64,000 nt of DNA from Lachnospiraceae bacterium (lineage in GTDB: Bacteria > Bacillota > Clostridia > Lachnospirales > Lachnospiraceae). Shown one piece after another: positions 1 to 7,927 of the stretch (its first letter is position 1; each line of letters begins with the position of its first letter). The notes below the pieces were generated by a model that worked only from the letters and a program-made list of their open reading frames with translations, did no database searches and was not told where the DNA came from. Made by a program: the position numbers and the translations under genes. Where the stretch lies: the NCBI GenBank assembly GCA_015057425.1, contig SVEL01000004.1:124001-188000 (forward strand), read 5' to 3'.

Positions 1-729
1 TGATTCGCTAAGGTCACCAAACTCATCATCTTCATACTTCCTTACAACGAAATCAAGTTCACCTCTTGCTATCTTTTCAGTTGCTCTTTTCAAGTTATAA
101 AGAGGTGTCATTACCGTATTATACAACCAAACGGTCAATACAATAGCTGTCAGTAAAAATATAAGAACGGCTATAACTATGATTTCTGCTACAAGAATGC
201 CAACTTCATCAAGCTGTTCACCTGTCTTCGATACGATATACACTACACCTTTACTTCCATCCTGAAATGTAAACTTTTCCGCTTTGATAAGATACTGGTC
301 CTCATTATAAGCATAAAAGTTCTTCATCTTACCATCACCGATTTCATCATAAGTAGGCAAAATTGTTACAAAATCATTCGGATTAAGACCTGTACCGACA
401 TATTCCTGTTTACCGTTTTTTGTGATCAGAACATAGCTGTATCTTGACGCAAGCTTTCCGCTTAACTGCTCCAGATATTCTTCATTTCCCAGAAGATATA
501 TTTCCTCACTGATAACACGTCTGACTTCTTCTATTGCACTTTCACTGATTTTATCTAACAATATGGTAGAATTGAATACCTGTTCTGCTGACTCTATGGT
601 TATACCATAAGAGCGCTCAAGACTTTTCTTTTGCGAAAATGTAACTATTACAATACTTAAAGTTATAAATAAAACAGGAATTATGATATATAAAATGAAT
701 GAAAGCTTTATTTTTGTATTTATTTTCAT
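1..729 (-). CDS. Sensor histidine kinase, N-terminal part (runs off the window)
   Basis: The open frame of 243 codons reaches base 1 without a stop, so only the N-terminus is present. It has a first membrane segment at about residues 9-30, an extracytoplasmic sensor region to about residue 160, a second membrane segment at about 163-188, and then a HAMP-like linker containing the motif ARGELDF. This layout is typical of two-component sensor kinases, but no kinase core is visible, so a chemoreceptor remains possible. The ATG at 729 is preferred because GGTGAG lies five bases upstream; an in-frame ATG at 741 has no such site. The gene starts 60 bases after metK, with a GCTATGGC/GCCATAGC hairpin between them. 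Confidence 0.75.
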   Translation of the reverse strand, partial: MKINTKIKLSFILYIIIPVLFITLSIVIVTFSQKKSLERSYGITIESAEQVFNSTILLDKISESAIEEVRRVISEEIYLLGNEEYLEQLSGKLASRYSYVLITKNGKQEYVGTGLNPNDFVTILPTYDEIGDGKMKNFYAYNEDQYLIKAEKFTFQDGSKGVVYIVSKTGEQLDEVGILVAEIIVIAVLIFLLTAIVLTVWLYNTVMTPLYNLKRATEKIARGELDFVVRKYEDDEFGDLSES

Positions 730-788
730 ATCGCTCACCATTATGACAGCTATGGCTTTTGCCATAGCCCGTCATCTAAAGTTACAAA

Positions 789-1976
789 TTATAAATATGC
801 CTTAAGTGTCTCTGCTTTGTCTGTCTTTTCCCATGGAAGTTCTATATCTGTTCTTCCAAAATGTCCGTACGCTGCTGTCTGCTTATAAATAGGACGTCTA
901 AGGTCAAGCATTTTAATAATACCTGCAGGACGAAGATCAAAGTTCTCTCTTATTATTTCTATAAGCTTCTCATCACTTACTTTTCCTGTTCCGTATGTCT
1001 GAACCATAATTGATGTAGGTCTTGCTACACCGATAGCATATGACAACTGGATTTCACACTTGTCTGCAAGACCTGCCGCAACTATATTCTTGGCAACATA
1101 TCTTGCTGCATATGCAGCTGAACGGTCTACCTTTGTACAATCCTTTCCTGAAAATGCTCCACCGCCGTGTCTTGCATATCCGCCATAAGTGTCAACGATA
1201 ATCTTTCTTCCTGTAAGACCACTGTCACCATGTGGTCCACCAACTACGAATCTTCCCGTAGGATTAATAAAGAACTTTGTATTATCATCAATAAGTTCTT
1301 TTGGAAGGATCTCATCAAATACGTATTTCTCAATATCTTTATGAATCTGTTCCTGTGTCACATCTGCATCATGCTGAGTAGAAAGAACTACAGCGTCAAG
1401 ATGAACCGGTTTACCTTCTTCATCATATTCTACAGTAACCTGAGTCTTTCCGTCAGGTCTTAAGTATGAAAGAGTCCCGTCTTTTCTTACGTCTGTAAGT
1501 CTCTTTGCAAGCTTGTGTGCAAGTGCAATAGGATATGGCATATATTCTTCTGTTTCATTTGATGCAAAGCCAAACATCATACCCTGATCGCCTGCACCAA
1601 TAGCTTCTATGTCTGAATCTGACATTTTATTTTCCTTAGCTTCAAGAGCCTTATCAACACCCATGGCAATATCTGCTGACTGCTTGTCTAAAGTAACCAT
1701 AACCGCACATGTATCTGCATCAAAACCATATTCTGCATTGGTATAACCAATCTCTCTTACAGTTTCTCTTACTATGGCAGGTATATCAATATTGGCTTTA
1801 GAGGCAATTTCTCCCATAACCATTACAATGCCTGTTGTTGTACATGTTTCGCAAGCAACACGGCTCATAGGATCCTGTTCAAGCAATGCATCTAACACTG
1901 CATCTGATATGGCATCACACATTTTATCCGGATGTCCTTCTGTTACTGATTCTGATGTAAATAATAATCTTTCCAT
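789..1976 (-). CDS. metK: S-adenosylmethionine synthetase
   Basis: This enzyme makes S-adenosylmethionine from methionine and ATP in the cytoplasm. The 395-residue length is normal for bacterial MetK. Signature motifs are present: [16 protein letters not shown] near the start, [16 protein letters not shown] around residue 130, and [18 protein letters not shown] around residue 255. The last has Cys where many MetKs have Pro. A SAM-I riboswitch and terminator lie upstream, which fits feedback control of SAM synthesis. Between that terminator and the start codon lie about 155 bases containing a dispersed repeat and a further hairpin, so the leader is long. Confidence 0.97.
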   Translation of the reverse strand: MERLLFTSESVTEGHPDKMCDAISDAVLDALLEQDPMSRVACETCTTTGIVMVMGEIASKANIDIPAIVRETVREIGYTNAEYGFDADTCAVMVTLDKQSADIAMGVDKALEAKENKMSDSDIEAIGAGDQGMMFGFASNETEEYMPYPIALAHKLAKRLTDVRKDGTLSYLRPDGKTQVTVEYDEEGKPVHLDAVVLSTQHDADVTQEQIHKDIEKYVFDEILPKELIDDNTKFFINPTGRFVVGGPHGDSGLTGRKIIVDTYGGYARHGGGAFSGKDCTKVDRSAAYAARYVAKNIVAAGLADKCEIQLSYAIGVARPTSIMVQTYGTGKVSDEKLIEIIRENFDLRPAGIIKMLDLRRPIYKQTAAYGHFGRTDIELPWEKTDKAETLKAYL

Positions 1977-2013
1977 TTTCTTTCTTCCTTTCTTTTGTTT
2001 GTAAGATGAACAA

Positions 2014-2035
2014 AGAATCTCGCGAGCGAGATTCT
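2014..2035 (-). other. Palindromic hairpin in the metK leader
   Basis: A near-perfect hairpin (arms AGAATCTCGC and its complement) lies between repeat copy A and the metK ribosome binding site. It is not shared with repeat copy B at 28.6 kb, so it is either a local addition or the end of a longer form of the element. Confidence 0.45.
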
Positions 2036-2040
2036 CCGCG

Positions 2041-2139
2041 CCCGAGCGGTATTGCGCAGCAATAAAACACCTCTCCGCGAGGTGCGCATCCTCAGCGGAG
2101 CGCTTTTTATGTGATAGGAATTTCCTATCACATAAAAAA
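2041..2139 (-). repeat. Dispersed 99-bp structured repeat, copy A
   Basis: Read on the minus strand, this element starts at the T-tract of the riboswitch terminator and continues with the palindrome GTGATAGGAAATTCCTATCAC, then CTCCGC/GCGGAG and ATTGC/GCAAT hairpins, ending at CGCTCGGG. It matches 28622-28720 on the plus strand over all 99 bases, with three substitutions and no gaps by eye. It has no credible open frame and lies in the transcribed metK leader. Confidence 0.85.
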
Positions 2140-2159
2140 GTCCGCCTTATTAAGCGGAC
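2134..2159 (-). terminator. Riboswitch-controlled intrinsic terminator of metK
   Basis: On the minus strand, GTCCGC and GCGGAC form a stem followed by six T. It lies 22 bases after the SAM-I aptamer, where the expression platform is expected. The T-tract doubles as the first bases of repeat copy A. Confidence 0.85.
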
Positions 2160-2181
2160 CCGAATTCAACAGTTTCAAATC

Positions 2182-2276
2182 CTCTTATCGTTCGATAATT
2201 CGCTCAGGTTGGCACCTTCCTTTTAGGGGTTGCCGGGTTTCACAGATCCTTGTATCTCCACCACTCTGAATAAGAG
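2182..2276 (-). promoter_or_regulatory. SAM-I (S-box) riboswitch
   Basis: The minus strand carries the S-box core: P1 arms CTCTTAT (2270-2276) and ATAAGAG (2182-2188), the segment GGTGGAGATACAAGG, the conserved GTGAAACCCGGCAACC, and GGTGCCAACC. It sits upstream of metK and is followed by an intrinsic terminator. In this family, SAM binding stabilises P1 and favours termination, so metK should be switched off when SAM is abundant. Confidence 0.95.
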
Positions 2277-2290
2277 TTTATCTATTACTA

Positions 2291-2307
2291 ATCCGACAAT
2301 GTCGGAT
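2291..2307. promoter_or_regulatory. Perfect 17-bp palindrome upstream of the SAM riboswitch
   Basis: ATCCGACA-A-TGTCGGAT is a perfect 8+1+8 palindrome between the murA stop and the metK riboswitch. On the minus strand a TTTACA hexamer lies just upstream. It could be an operator in the metK promoter or a hairpin at the end of the murA message; there is no T-tract, so it is not a standard terminator. Confidence 0.4.
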
Positions 2308-2320
2308 ATGTAAACATATA

Positions 2321-3619
2321 TTAACTTACTTTAAGCTTAAACTTCTGAATCTCCTTATCTGAATCAACTATCTCAATAATTGCTCCGAGACCACGAAGTT
2401 TTTCTTCAAATCTTTCATAACCACGTCTGATATATACTATATCTTCCACTATGGTTATACCATCTGCCATAATACCTGCTATAACAAGAGCCGCTCCTGC
2501 TCTAAGGTCAGGTGTGTTAACCTGCGCACCCGTAAGCTTATCAACGCCTGTTATAATGGCGATATTACCTTCTACTTTGATATCAGCTCCCATTCTTGTG
2601 AGCTCATCAACATATTTAAATCTGTTTTCATAGACGCCTTCTGTAATAGTGCTTGTACCGTTTGCAAGTGTAAGCGCTACTGCCATCTGTGGTTGCATAT
2701 CCGTAGGATATCCCGGATATGGAAGTGTCTTTACATGTGTTGCATTTAAATTATCACCACCGATTACTCTGATAGCGTCATCGTACTCTTCTATATAACA
2801 ACCTGTTTCAAGAAGCTTAGCTGTTATAGCTTCCAAATGCTTAGGAATTACATTCTTAACAAGTATATTGCCTTTAGTTGCTGCTGCAGCAAACATAAAT
2901 GTTCCTGCTTCAATCTGATCAGGAATAACTGTATATTCACTTTTATGAAGTTTCTCAACACCTGTAATTCTTATAACATCTGTACCTGCACCTTTAATTC
3001 GAGCACCCATACTGTTGAGCATATTGGCCACATCTACTACATGCGGTTCTTTAGCTGCATTTTCAATAATGGTATTTCCGTGAGCCATAACTGCTGAGAG
3101 CATAACATTAATCGTTGCTCCTACAGTTACAACGTCAAAGAATACATGATTACCCTTAAGGCCTTCATCGCCTGCATCTGCGATTATCATACCATGCTCA
3201 ATCTTAACATCCGCACCCAGCATCTTAAATCCTTTAATATGCTGGTCAATAGGTCTGCTTCCTATATTACAGCCTCCCGGTAATGTAACCTGTGCATGAG
3301 AAAACTTTCCTAAAAGCGCACCAAGAAGATAATATGATGCTCTTATTTTCTTAACCTGTTCATTGTTAACTACACATGATGATATAGTTGAACCATTTAT
3401 CTTAACGCAATGTCTGTTTACTCTCTCTACTATCGCTCCTATCTCAGCTATTGTATCGATAAGAGCATTTATATCACTAACATCAGGAAGATTATCTATC
3501 GTTACTGTTTCGTCAGCCATAACTGCTGCTGCAAGCAAAGCAAGTGCTGCATTCTTTGCACCACTTATCTCAACTTCACCCTGAAGATGAGTTCCTCCTT
3601 TAATAATGTATCGTTCCAT
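2321..3619 (-). CDS. murA: UDP-N-acetylglucosamine 1-carboxyvinyltransferase
   Basis: MurA transfers enolpyruvate from PEP to UDP-GlcNAc, the first committed step of peptidoglycan synthesis in the cytoplasm. The 432-residue length and EPT fold repeats fit. The active-site loop is [16 protein letters not shown] around residue 115, which retains the catalytic Cys; the Cys form is the one fosfomycin inhibits in this family. The C-terminal part has the typical [12 protein letters not shown] segment. It stands alone between two leader/repeat regions. Confidence 0.95.
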   Translation of the reverse strand: MERYIIKGGTHLQGEVEISGAKNAALALLAAAVMADETVTIDNLPDVSDINALIDTIAEIGAIVERVNRHCVKINGSTISSCVVNNEQVKKIRASYYLLGALLGKFSHAQVTLPGGCNIGSRPIDQHIKGFKMLGADVKIEHGMIIADAGDEGLKGNHVFFDVVTVGATINVMLSAVMAHGNTIIENAAKEPHVVDVANMLNSMGARIKGAGTDVIRITGVEKLHKSEYTVIPDQIEAGTFMFAAAATKGNILVKNVIPKHLEAITAKLLETGCYIEEYDDAIRVIGGDNLNATHVKTLPYPGYPTDMQPQMAVALTLANGTSTITEGVYENRFKYVDELTRMGADIKVEGNIAIITGVDKLTGAQVNTPDLRAGAALVIAGIMADGITIVEDIVYIRRGYERFEEKLRGLGAIIEIVDSDKEIQKFKLKVS

Positions 3620-3750
3620 AGAACACCTCTAAATTAATATTATATATGCTTTCCATTTGGTAAATTAATCACTTCCGTAAAATAGGCATAATTAGCTATA
3701 CTAATCAGTCTATCACAATATTATATCACAAACCTTACATTTGTAAATAG

Positions 3751-3771
3751 AAAAAGCGAAAATCTTCGCTT
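3751..3771 (-). terminator. Short hairpin with T-tract at the end of the 258-bp element
   Basis: On the minus strand, AAGCGAA and TTCGCTT pair around a four-base loop and are followed by five T. It would end transcripts that read through the inverted-repeat element from the M23 gene before they reach murA. One arm is shared with the tip of the 43-bp inverted repeat. Confidence 0.6.
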
Positions 3772-4022
3772 GGCGTGAGTACCACCCAGTCTCCAAGTAT
3801 ACTTTCTGCAACGCCGGTAACGCGTCCGGCAAACTAACTGCCAACTACGACAACGAATCTTGTAGTCGAAATTCTAAGCCACTCGGGTGTGGCCTCGTGC
3901 CCGAATTTCTTTGTACAAGATTCAAGTCTTCGTAAGCAGTGGATTTCGCCTCCCGCTAAAACCACCGGCCAAGTGTTGTAGAAAGTATACTTGGAGACTG
4001 GGTGGTACTCACGCCAAGCGAA
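3765..4022. repeat. 258-bp element with perfect 43-bp terminal inverted repeats
   Basis: The arms 3765-3807 and 3980-4022 are exact reverse complements over 43 bases and enclose about 172 bases that look richer in GC than the surroundings. No open frame of useful size lies inside. The right end abuts the T-tract of the terminator after the M23 gene. It has the form of a MITE-like element or a very stable structured RNA. No clear target-site duplication was seen. Confidence 0.85.
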
Positions 4023-4024
4023 TA

Positions 4025-4051
4025 AAAAACAGGTCAGAATAATCTGACCTG
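4025..4051 (-). terminator. Intrinsic terminator after the M23 peptidase gene
   Basis: On the minus strand, CAGGTCAGA and TCTGACCTG form a stem followed by TTTTTT, about ten bases after the stop codon. The inverted-repeat element begins immediately after the T-tract. Confidence 0.85.
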
Positions 4052-4061
4052 CCGTTTAACT

Positions 4062-5594
4062 TTATTTATCTACATACTTAAGTGGGTTTACAGTTGAACC
4101 ATTGATAATAATCTCAAAATGGATATGTGGTCCGGTACTTCTACCTGTATTACCTGTCTTAGCAATTTTTTCTCCCTGCTTAACTTTCTGTCCCTTTTTA
4201 ACAAGAATCTTGCTAAGATGTGCATATCTTGTTCTTGAACCGTCAGCATGTTCTATAAGGACATAATAACCGTATGAACCGCCCCATCCTGCTTTAATAA
4301 CTTTACCTGAGCTTGATGCTCTTACAGTTGTTCCGACAGGACATGCCCAGTCAACACCCTTATGGAAATCTCTTTCACCAAATATAGTTCTCCAACCATA
4401 TCTTGATGTCAATCTTCCGCCCGATATAGGCTTGATGTATGTAGGCGGTGTCTTAGTTCCAACCTCTATAACGGCAGCCTTTGCTTCTTCAATAATAGTC
4501 TCCTGAATAATCTCTCTGCCTGTTTCTACACCATTTTCATATGTTACAATTGCAACTACATCACGCACACCGCTTACAGCTTCTTCAAGTGTTTCTGAAT
4601 ATGTAGTGTACTTCTTTTCGTTGTATACATATTTGATAGGTAAATCATAATTTTCCGTGTATGACTGCTGCTCCTCAACTATAACTGAAATTTCAGGCTT
4701 TGGAACCGTAACAACTATCTGATCTCCAACGTGAAGATAATCTGAATCCTTAAGATAATCATTCATAGCAATAATCTGTTCAATTGTAAGATCAAACTTC
4801 TTTGAAATCGCTGAAAGTGTATCTCCCGATACAACTTCGTATATTTCTTTTTCTTCTGTCTCTTTTGTAACTGTTGATATAGCTTCATTAATATCCCAAA
4901 CTTCGTCGTTTGAAGCATATGATGTGGCAATTGTTATATTCTCTTTAAAATTCATAGAGAATACACCATCTTTACCAATCTGTACCGTTTCTACGATAGC
5001 ACCTGTCTCATCTTCACCAACCATAACTGTCGGTGCTCCCTGCATATCTGTTTCAGCCATCACAAGATTGTAAACAAATGTATCACATCTGTCATTAGAT
5101 GCTAAAACTTCTGCATGGAAAAGTGCATTCTCATCAAAAGCTTTCATAGATGCGTTGAGCAATGCTGTAACATCCTCGAGACTGTCAAGTGTAATCACAA
5201 GACCATCTATATCTACTACATAAACTTCCTTCTGTACATCTATAACTGCGTTGCTCATAAGGTTGTAAATTCTATCCTGAACAACTTCTACACTGTCTTT
5301 ACTTCCAACTATCTGAGCTTTCTCTGTAACAGTAAAATTATCGTCTAAGTATACTTTAGAATCACTATTCGAAACAAGCTGCTGTCTTGCATCCAGGTAC
5401 GCCTTTTCAGCTTCTTCCACACTGCCTACGGCACCTACAACTTCTCCGTTGTATTCTACCACATAATAATTATATTCTCTGTTATCCAATCCTTTAAACC
5501 AAGGAAATGCCACTGCAAGTACTGCACAAGTTAATGCTGTTGCAGTTATGTACGCTAAACGCATCTTCTTTCCATGTTTTGTAATTCTGCTCAT
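4062..5594 (-). CDS. LysM-G5-M23 cell-wall endopeptidase (paralogue 1)
   Basis: This is a membrane-anchored or secreted peptidoglycan endopeptidase. With the ATG at 5594 (GGAGG seven bases upstream) it has 510 residues; the longer frame from 5690 has no ribosome binding site. A membrane segment lies at about residues 12-30. Further on are a LysM domain (VVSGDTLSAISKKFDL), a G5 domain (QSYTENYDLPIKYVYN onward), and a C-terminal M23 domain with zinc-ligand motifs HKGVDW and HIHFE. It lies just downstream of a close paralogue at 5833-7422, so the pair probably arose by tandem duplication. A strong terminator separates them, so each can be controlled separately. Confidence 0.9.
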   Translation of the reverse strand: MSRITKHGKKMRLAYITATALTCAVLAVAFPWFKGLDNREYNYYVVEYNGEVVGAVGSVEEAEKAYLDARQQLVSNSDSKVYLDDNFTVTEKAQIVGSKDSVEVVQDRIYNLMSNAVIDVQKEVYVVDIDGLVITLDSLEDVTALLNASMKAFDENALFHAEVLASNDRCDTFVYNLVMAETDMQGAPTVMVGEDETGAIVETVQIGKDGVFSMNFKENITIATSYASNDEVWDINEAISTVTKETEEKEIYEVVSGDTLSAISKKFDLTIEQIIAMNDYLKDSDYLHVGDQIVVTVPKPEISVIVEEQQSYTENYDLPIKYVYNEKKYTTYSETLEEAVSGVRDVVAIVTYENGVETGREIIQETIIEEAKAAVIEVGTKTPPTYIKPISGGRLTSRYGWRTIFGERDFHKGVDWACPVGTTVRASSSGKVIKAGWGGSYGYYVLIEHADGSRTRYAHLSKILVKKGQKVKQGEKIAKTGNTGRSTGPHIHFEIIINGSTVNPLKYVDK

Positions 5595-5762
5595 TTCAAG
5601 CCTCCAATAAAATATGTATATTGTTCTGTATAAAATACAGAAATTTCTCTCGATTTTACCATTTAATAATTTGTAATACTTTTGTAACATCTGTATTCTA
5701 TCAGCAAAAGCGCGATTTGTAAAGCTTTTTTCGCATTTTTTTCGTTTTTTTGTTTACATAAT

Positions 5763-5803
5763 AAAAAACAACTGTTACGATTTACATTTTTTAATCGTAA
5801 CAG
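5763..5803 (-). terminator. Intrinsic terminator between the two M23 genes
   Basis: On the minus strand, CTGTTACGATT and AATCGTAACAG form an 11-bp stem followed by TTGTTTTTT. It ends the OLD-aroK-M23 transcript. Confidence 0.85.
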
Positions 5804-5832
5804 CTGCTATATAGTGTTTATTTTTTTAATAT

Positions 5833-7422
5833 TTATTTTATATATTTTAGCGGATTTACCGTCTGCCCGTTAATGATTAATTCAAAGTGAAGATGCGGTC
5901 CGGTACTTCTTCCTGTATTACCGCTTAGGGCAATCTTTTCATTCTGCTTAACCTTCTGCCCCTTCTTAACAAGAATCTTGCTAAGATGTGCATATCGTGT
6001 CTTGGAACCGTCTGCATGTTTTATAAGAACATAATATCCGTATGAACCGCCCCATCCGGCTTCTATAACTGTTCCTGTTGCAGATGCTCTTACGGAAGTT
6101 CCTGTAGGAATACCCCAGTCAACGCCCTTATGATAATTTCTTTCTCCAAATATAGTTCTCCATCCCTGTTTAGATGTAACCTTACCACCTGTAATAGGTT
6201 TAACGTAAGTAGGCGGTGTCTTGGTTCCAACTTTTACAACCTTTGCAACAGCCTCCTTTGTCACTTCTTGAGCTATAATTTCTCTTTCAGTTTCCTGACC
6301 ATTTACATAAGTAACTATTGCAACAACATCTCTGACGCCTTTCACTGCCTTCGTCACAACAGATGAATATGTTGAATATTTGGAATCATCATAGATGTAC
6401 TTAACCGGAAGACTGTAGTTTTCCGTATAAGACTTCTGTTCCTTATATTCTACTGACAGTTCCGGTACAGGTACCATAACTGTAAGAAGATCTCCTATCT
6501 GTAAATAATCATTTTCGTCAATATGACTGTTCATTTCCAAGAGTGTTGACAGCTTAAGGCCAAAATTTTTGGCTATCTTATAAAGCGAGTCACCTGCGAC
6601 TACCTCATATATCTGATGATCATCTTTCTCTGTAGTCACTTCTGAAACAGCTTCTTCAAGAGTCATAACCTTGTCAGCGCTTTTAATTGATGCAACTATT
6701 TTAACATCTTCACAGAATGATATACTCTTCATTCCGTCTTCTCCGACTACTGTTTCTTCAGTTTCCCGTTCCTCACCGTCTTCAGTCTGTTCATCTTCCG
6801 GTGCTGACAACTGTGGAATATCATTATCTTCCTTTAACTGTTCCTTTTTTACGACCTGACAGCTGAATGACATATCTCTGTCTGACTCAACACATATCTT
6901 TACTTCAAAAAGTCCGTCTGCATCATACTGATTCTTTACAACCGTAAGAAGTTGCTGCACTTCATCAAGTGTCTCGAGCACAACTTCTTTTCCATCTATA
7001 TCCATAACATATACAGGCTTGTCCTGGAAAAATACATCGTCTTTAATTTCATTGTAGATGTTTTCTAACAAAACTTCTTCTGATGTATAATCTCCCGTAA
7101 GCTTGTCCTGTCTGTAAATAGTCATATCAACTTCAAGGAAGTTTTGACCTTTATTTTCTTCGGAAACCATTTTCTTCGCTTTAAGCAATGCTTCATTGGC
7201 GATATCCTCGCTTCTGACAGTTCCCAAAACCTTATCTTCTATAGTTACAACATAATAAGCTTCAAAGATATTTCCCTTGGTGATAACCGATGGCGCTACC
7301 ATCATCAGTAAAAAATACACTGCAAACATTAATAACATATACGTTACTCTTCTAAATCCGCGACTATTAAGTTTTTTACATAATCTTTTAGGTATTCTTC
7401 TTCCGACCATTCTTCTTTTCAT
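5833..7422 (-). CDS. LysM-G5-M23 cell-wall endopeptidase (paralogue 2)
   Basis: This 529-residue paralogue of the downstream gene has the same order: a basic N-terminus, a membrane segment at about 28-45, an acidic linker around residues 205-235, a LysM domain (VVAGDSLYKIAKNFGL), a G5 domain (QKSYTENYSLPVKYIY) and an M23 domain with HKGVDW and HLHFE. The C-terminal 200 residues are much closer to paralogue 1 than the N-terminal half is. AGGAGA lies inside the end of the upstream gene and the start is five bases after that stop, so translation is probably coupled to the shikimate-kinase-like gene. Confidence 0.9.
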   Translation of the reverse strand: MKRRMVGRRIPKRLCKKLNSRGFRRVTYMLLMFAVYFLLMMVAPSVITKGNIFEAYYVVTIEDKVLGTVRSEDIANEALLKAKKMVSEENKGQNFLEVDMTIYRQDKLTGDYTSEEVLLENIYNEIKDDVFFQDKPVYVMDIDGKEVVLETLDEVQQLLTVVKNQYDADGLFEVKICVESDRDMSFSCQVVKKEQLKEDNDIPQLSAPEDEQTEDGEERETEETVVGEDGMKSISFCEDVKIVASIKSADKVMTLEEAVSEVTTEKDDHQIYEVVAGDSLYKIAKNFGLKLSTLLEMNSHIDENDYLQIGDLLTVMVPVPELSVEYKEQKSYTENYSLPVKYIYDDSKYSTYSSVVTKAVKGVRDVVAIVTYVNGQETEREIIAQEVTKEAVAKVVKVGTKTPPTYVKPITGGKVTSKQGWRTIFGERNYHKGVDWGIPTGTSVRASATGTVIEAGWGGSYGYYVLIKHADGSKTRYAHLSKILVKKGQKVKQNEKIALSGNTGRSTGPHLHFELIINGQTVNPLKYIK

Positions 7423-7426
7423 GGTT

Positions 7427-7927
7427 CTATTCTCCTAAACTACTAATTATCTGTTCTATGGTTTCTTCTACTCCCAGACCTGTCTCATCAACAGTTATGT
7501 CTGCGTACATTTCATAGAGACTCTTTCTTTCTTCATACAACGCATACAAATCCTGTCCCGGCTTAAGAACAACACCGCGACCTTTGACATTTACCACTCT
7601 TTCTTCGATAGCCTCATATCCTATCTTCAAATAAACTATCGTACCTATTTCCTTCAGGTGTTCCATAGCTTCTTTTCCATAGACCACGCTGCCTCCGGTA
7701 GCAATTACACTTTTATCTGCAATTATAGATGCATTGACTCTGTTTTCAATATCTATAAATCCATCTACACCTTCATCAGCAATTATGTCTTTTAAAAGCC
7801 TTTTTTCCTGTTCCTGTATTACTATATCCGTATCTACAAATCTATATCCCAAAATTTTCGCAAGAACAACACCTACCGTGCTTTTCCCAACGCCCGGCAT
7901 TCCTATAAGTACAATATTGTTTTTCAT
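7427..7927 (-). CDS. Shikimate kinase-like P-loop kinase with altered substrate residues
   Basis: The 166 residues show the shikimate kinase fold: Walker A GMPGVGKST at residues 9-17, DTD at about 33-35, a lid region with GRGVV, and ERKSLYEMYAD near the C-terminus. Two hallmarks differ. The substrate-binding FR..E motif reads FIDIE, with Ile in place of Arg, and the GGG loop reads ATGGSVV. It may therefore be a poor shikimate kinase or act on another small molecule. It directly follows the OLD-type gene and precedes an M23 gene, with no other aromatic-pathway gene nearby. Confidence 0.75.
   Translation of the reverse strand: MKNNIVLIGMPGVGKSTVGVVLAKILGYRFVDTDIVIQEQEKRLLKDIIADEGVDGFIDIENRVNASIIADKSVIATGGSVVYGKEAMEHLKEIGTIVYLKIGYEAIEERVVNVKGRGVVLKPGQDLYALYEERKSLYEMYADITVDETGLGVEETIEQIISSLGE

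Noticed and set aside
1943..2131. 62-codon minus-strand frame upstream of metK
   Set aside because: It lies in the riboswitch leader and the 99-bp repeat, with no ribosome binding site, and overlaps the metK start.
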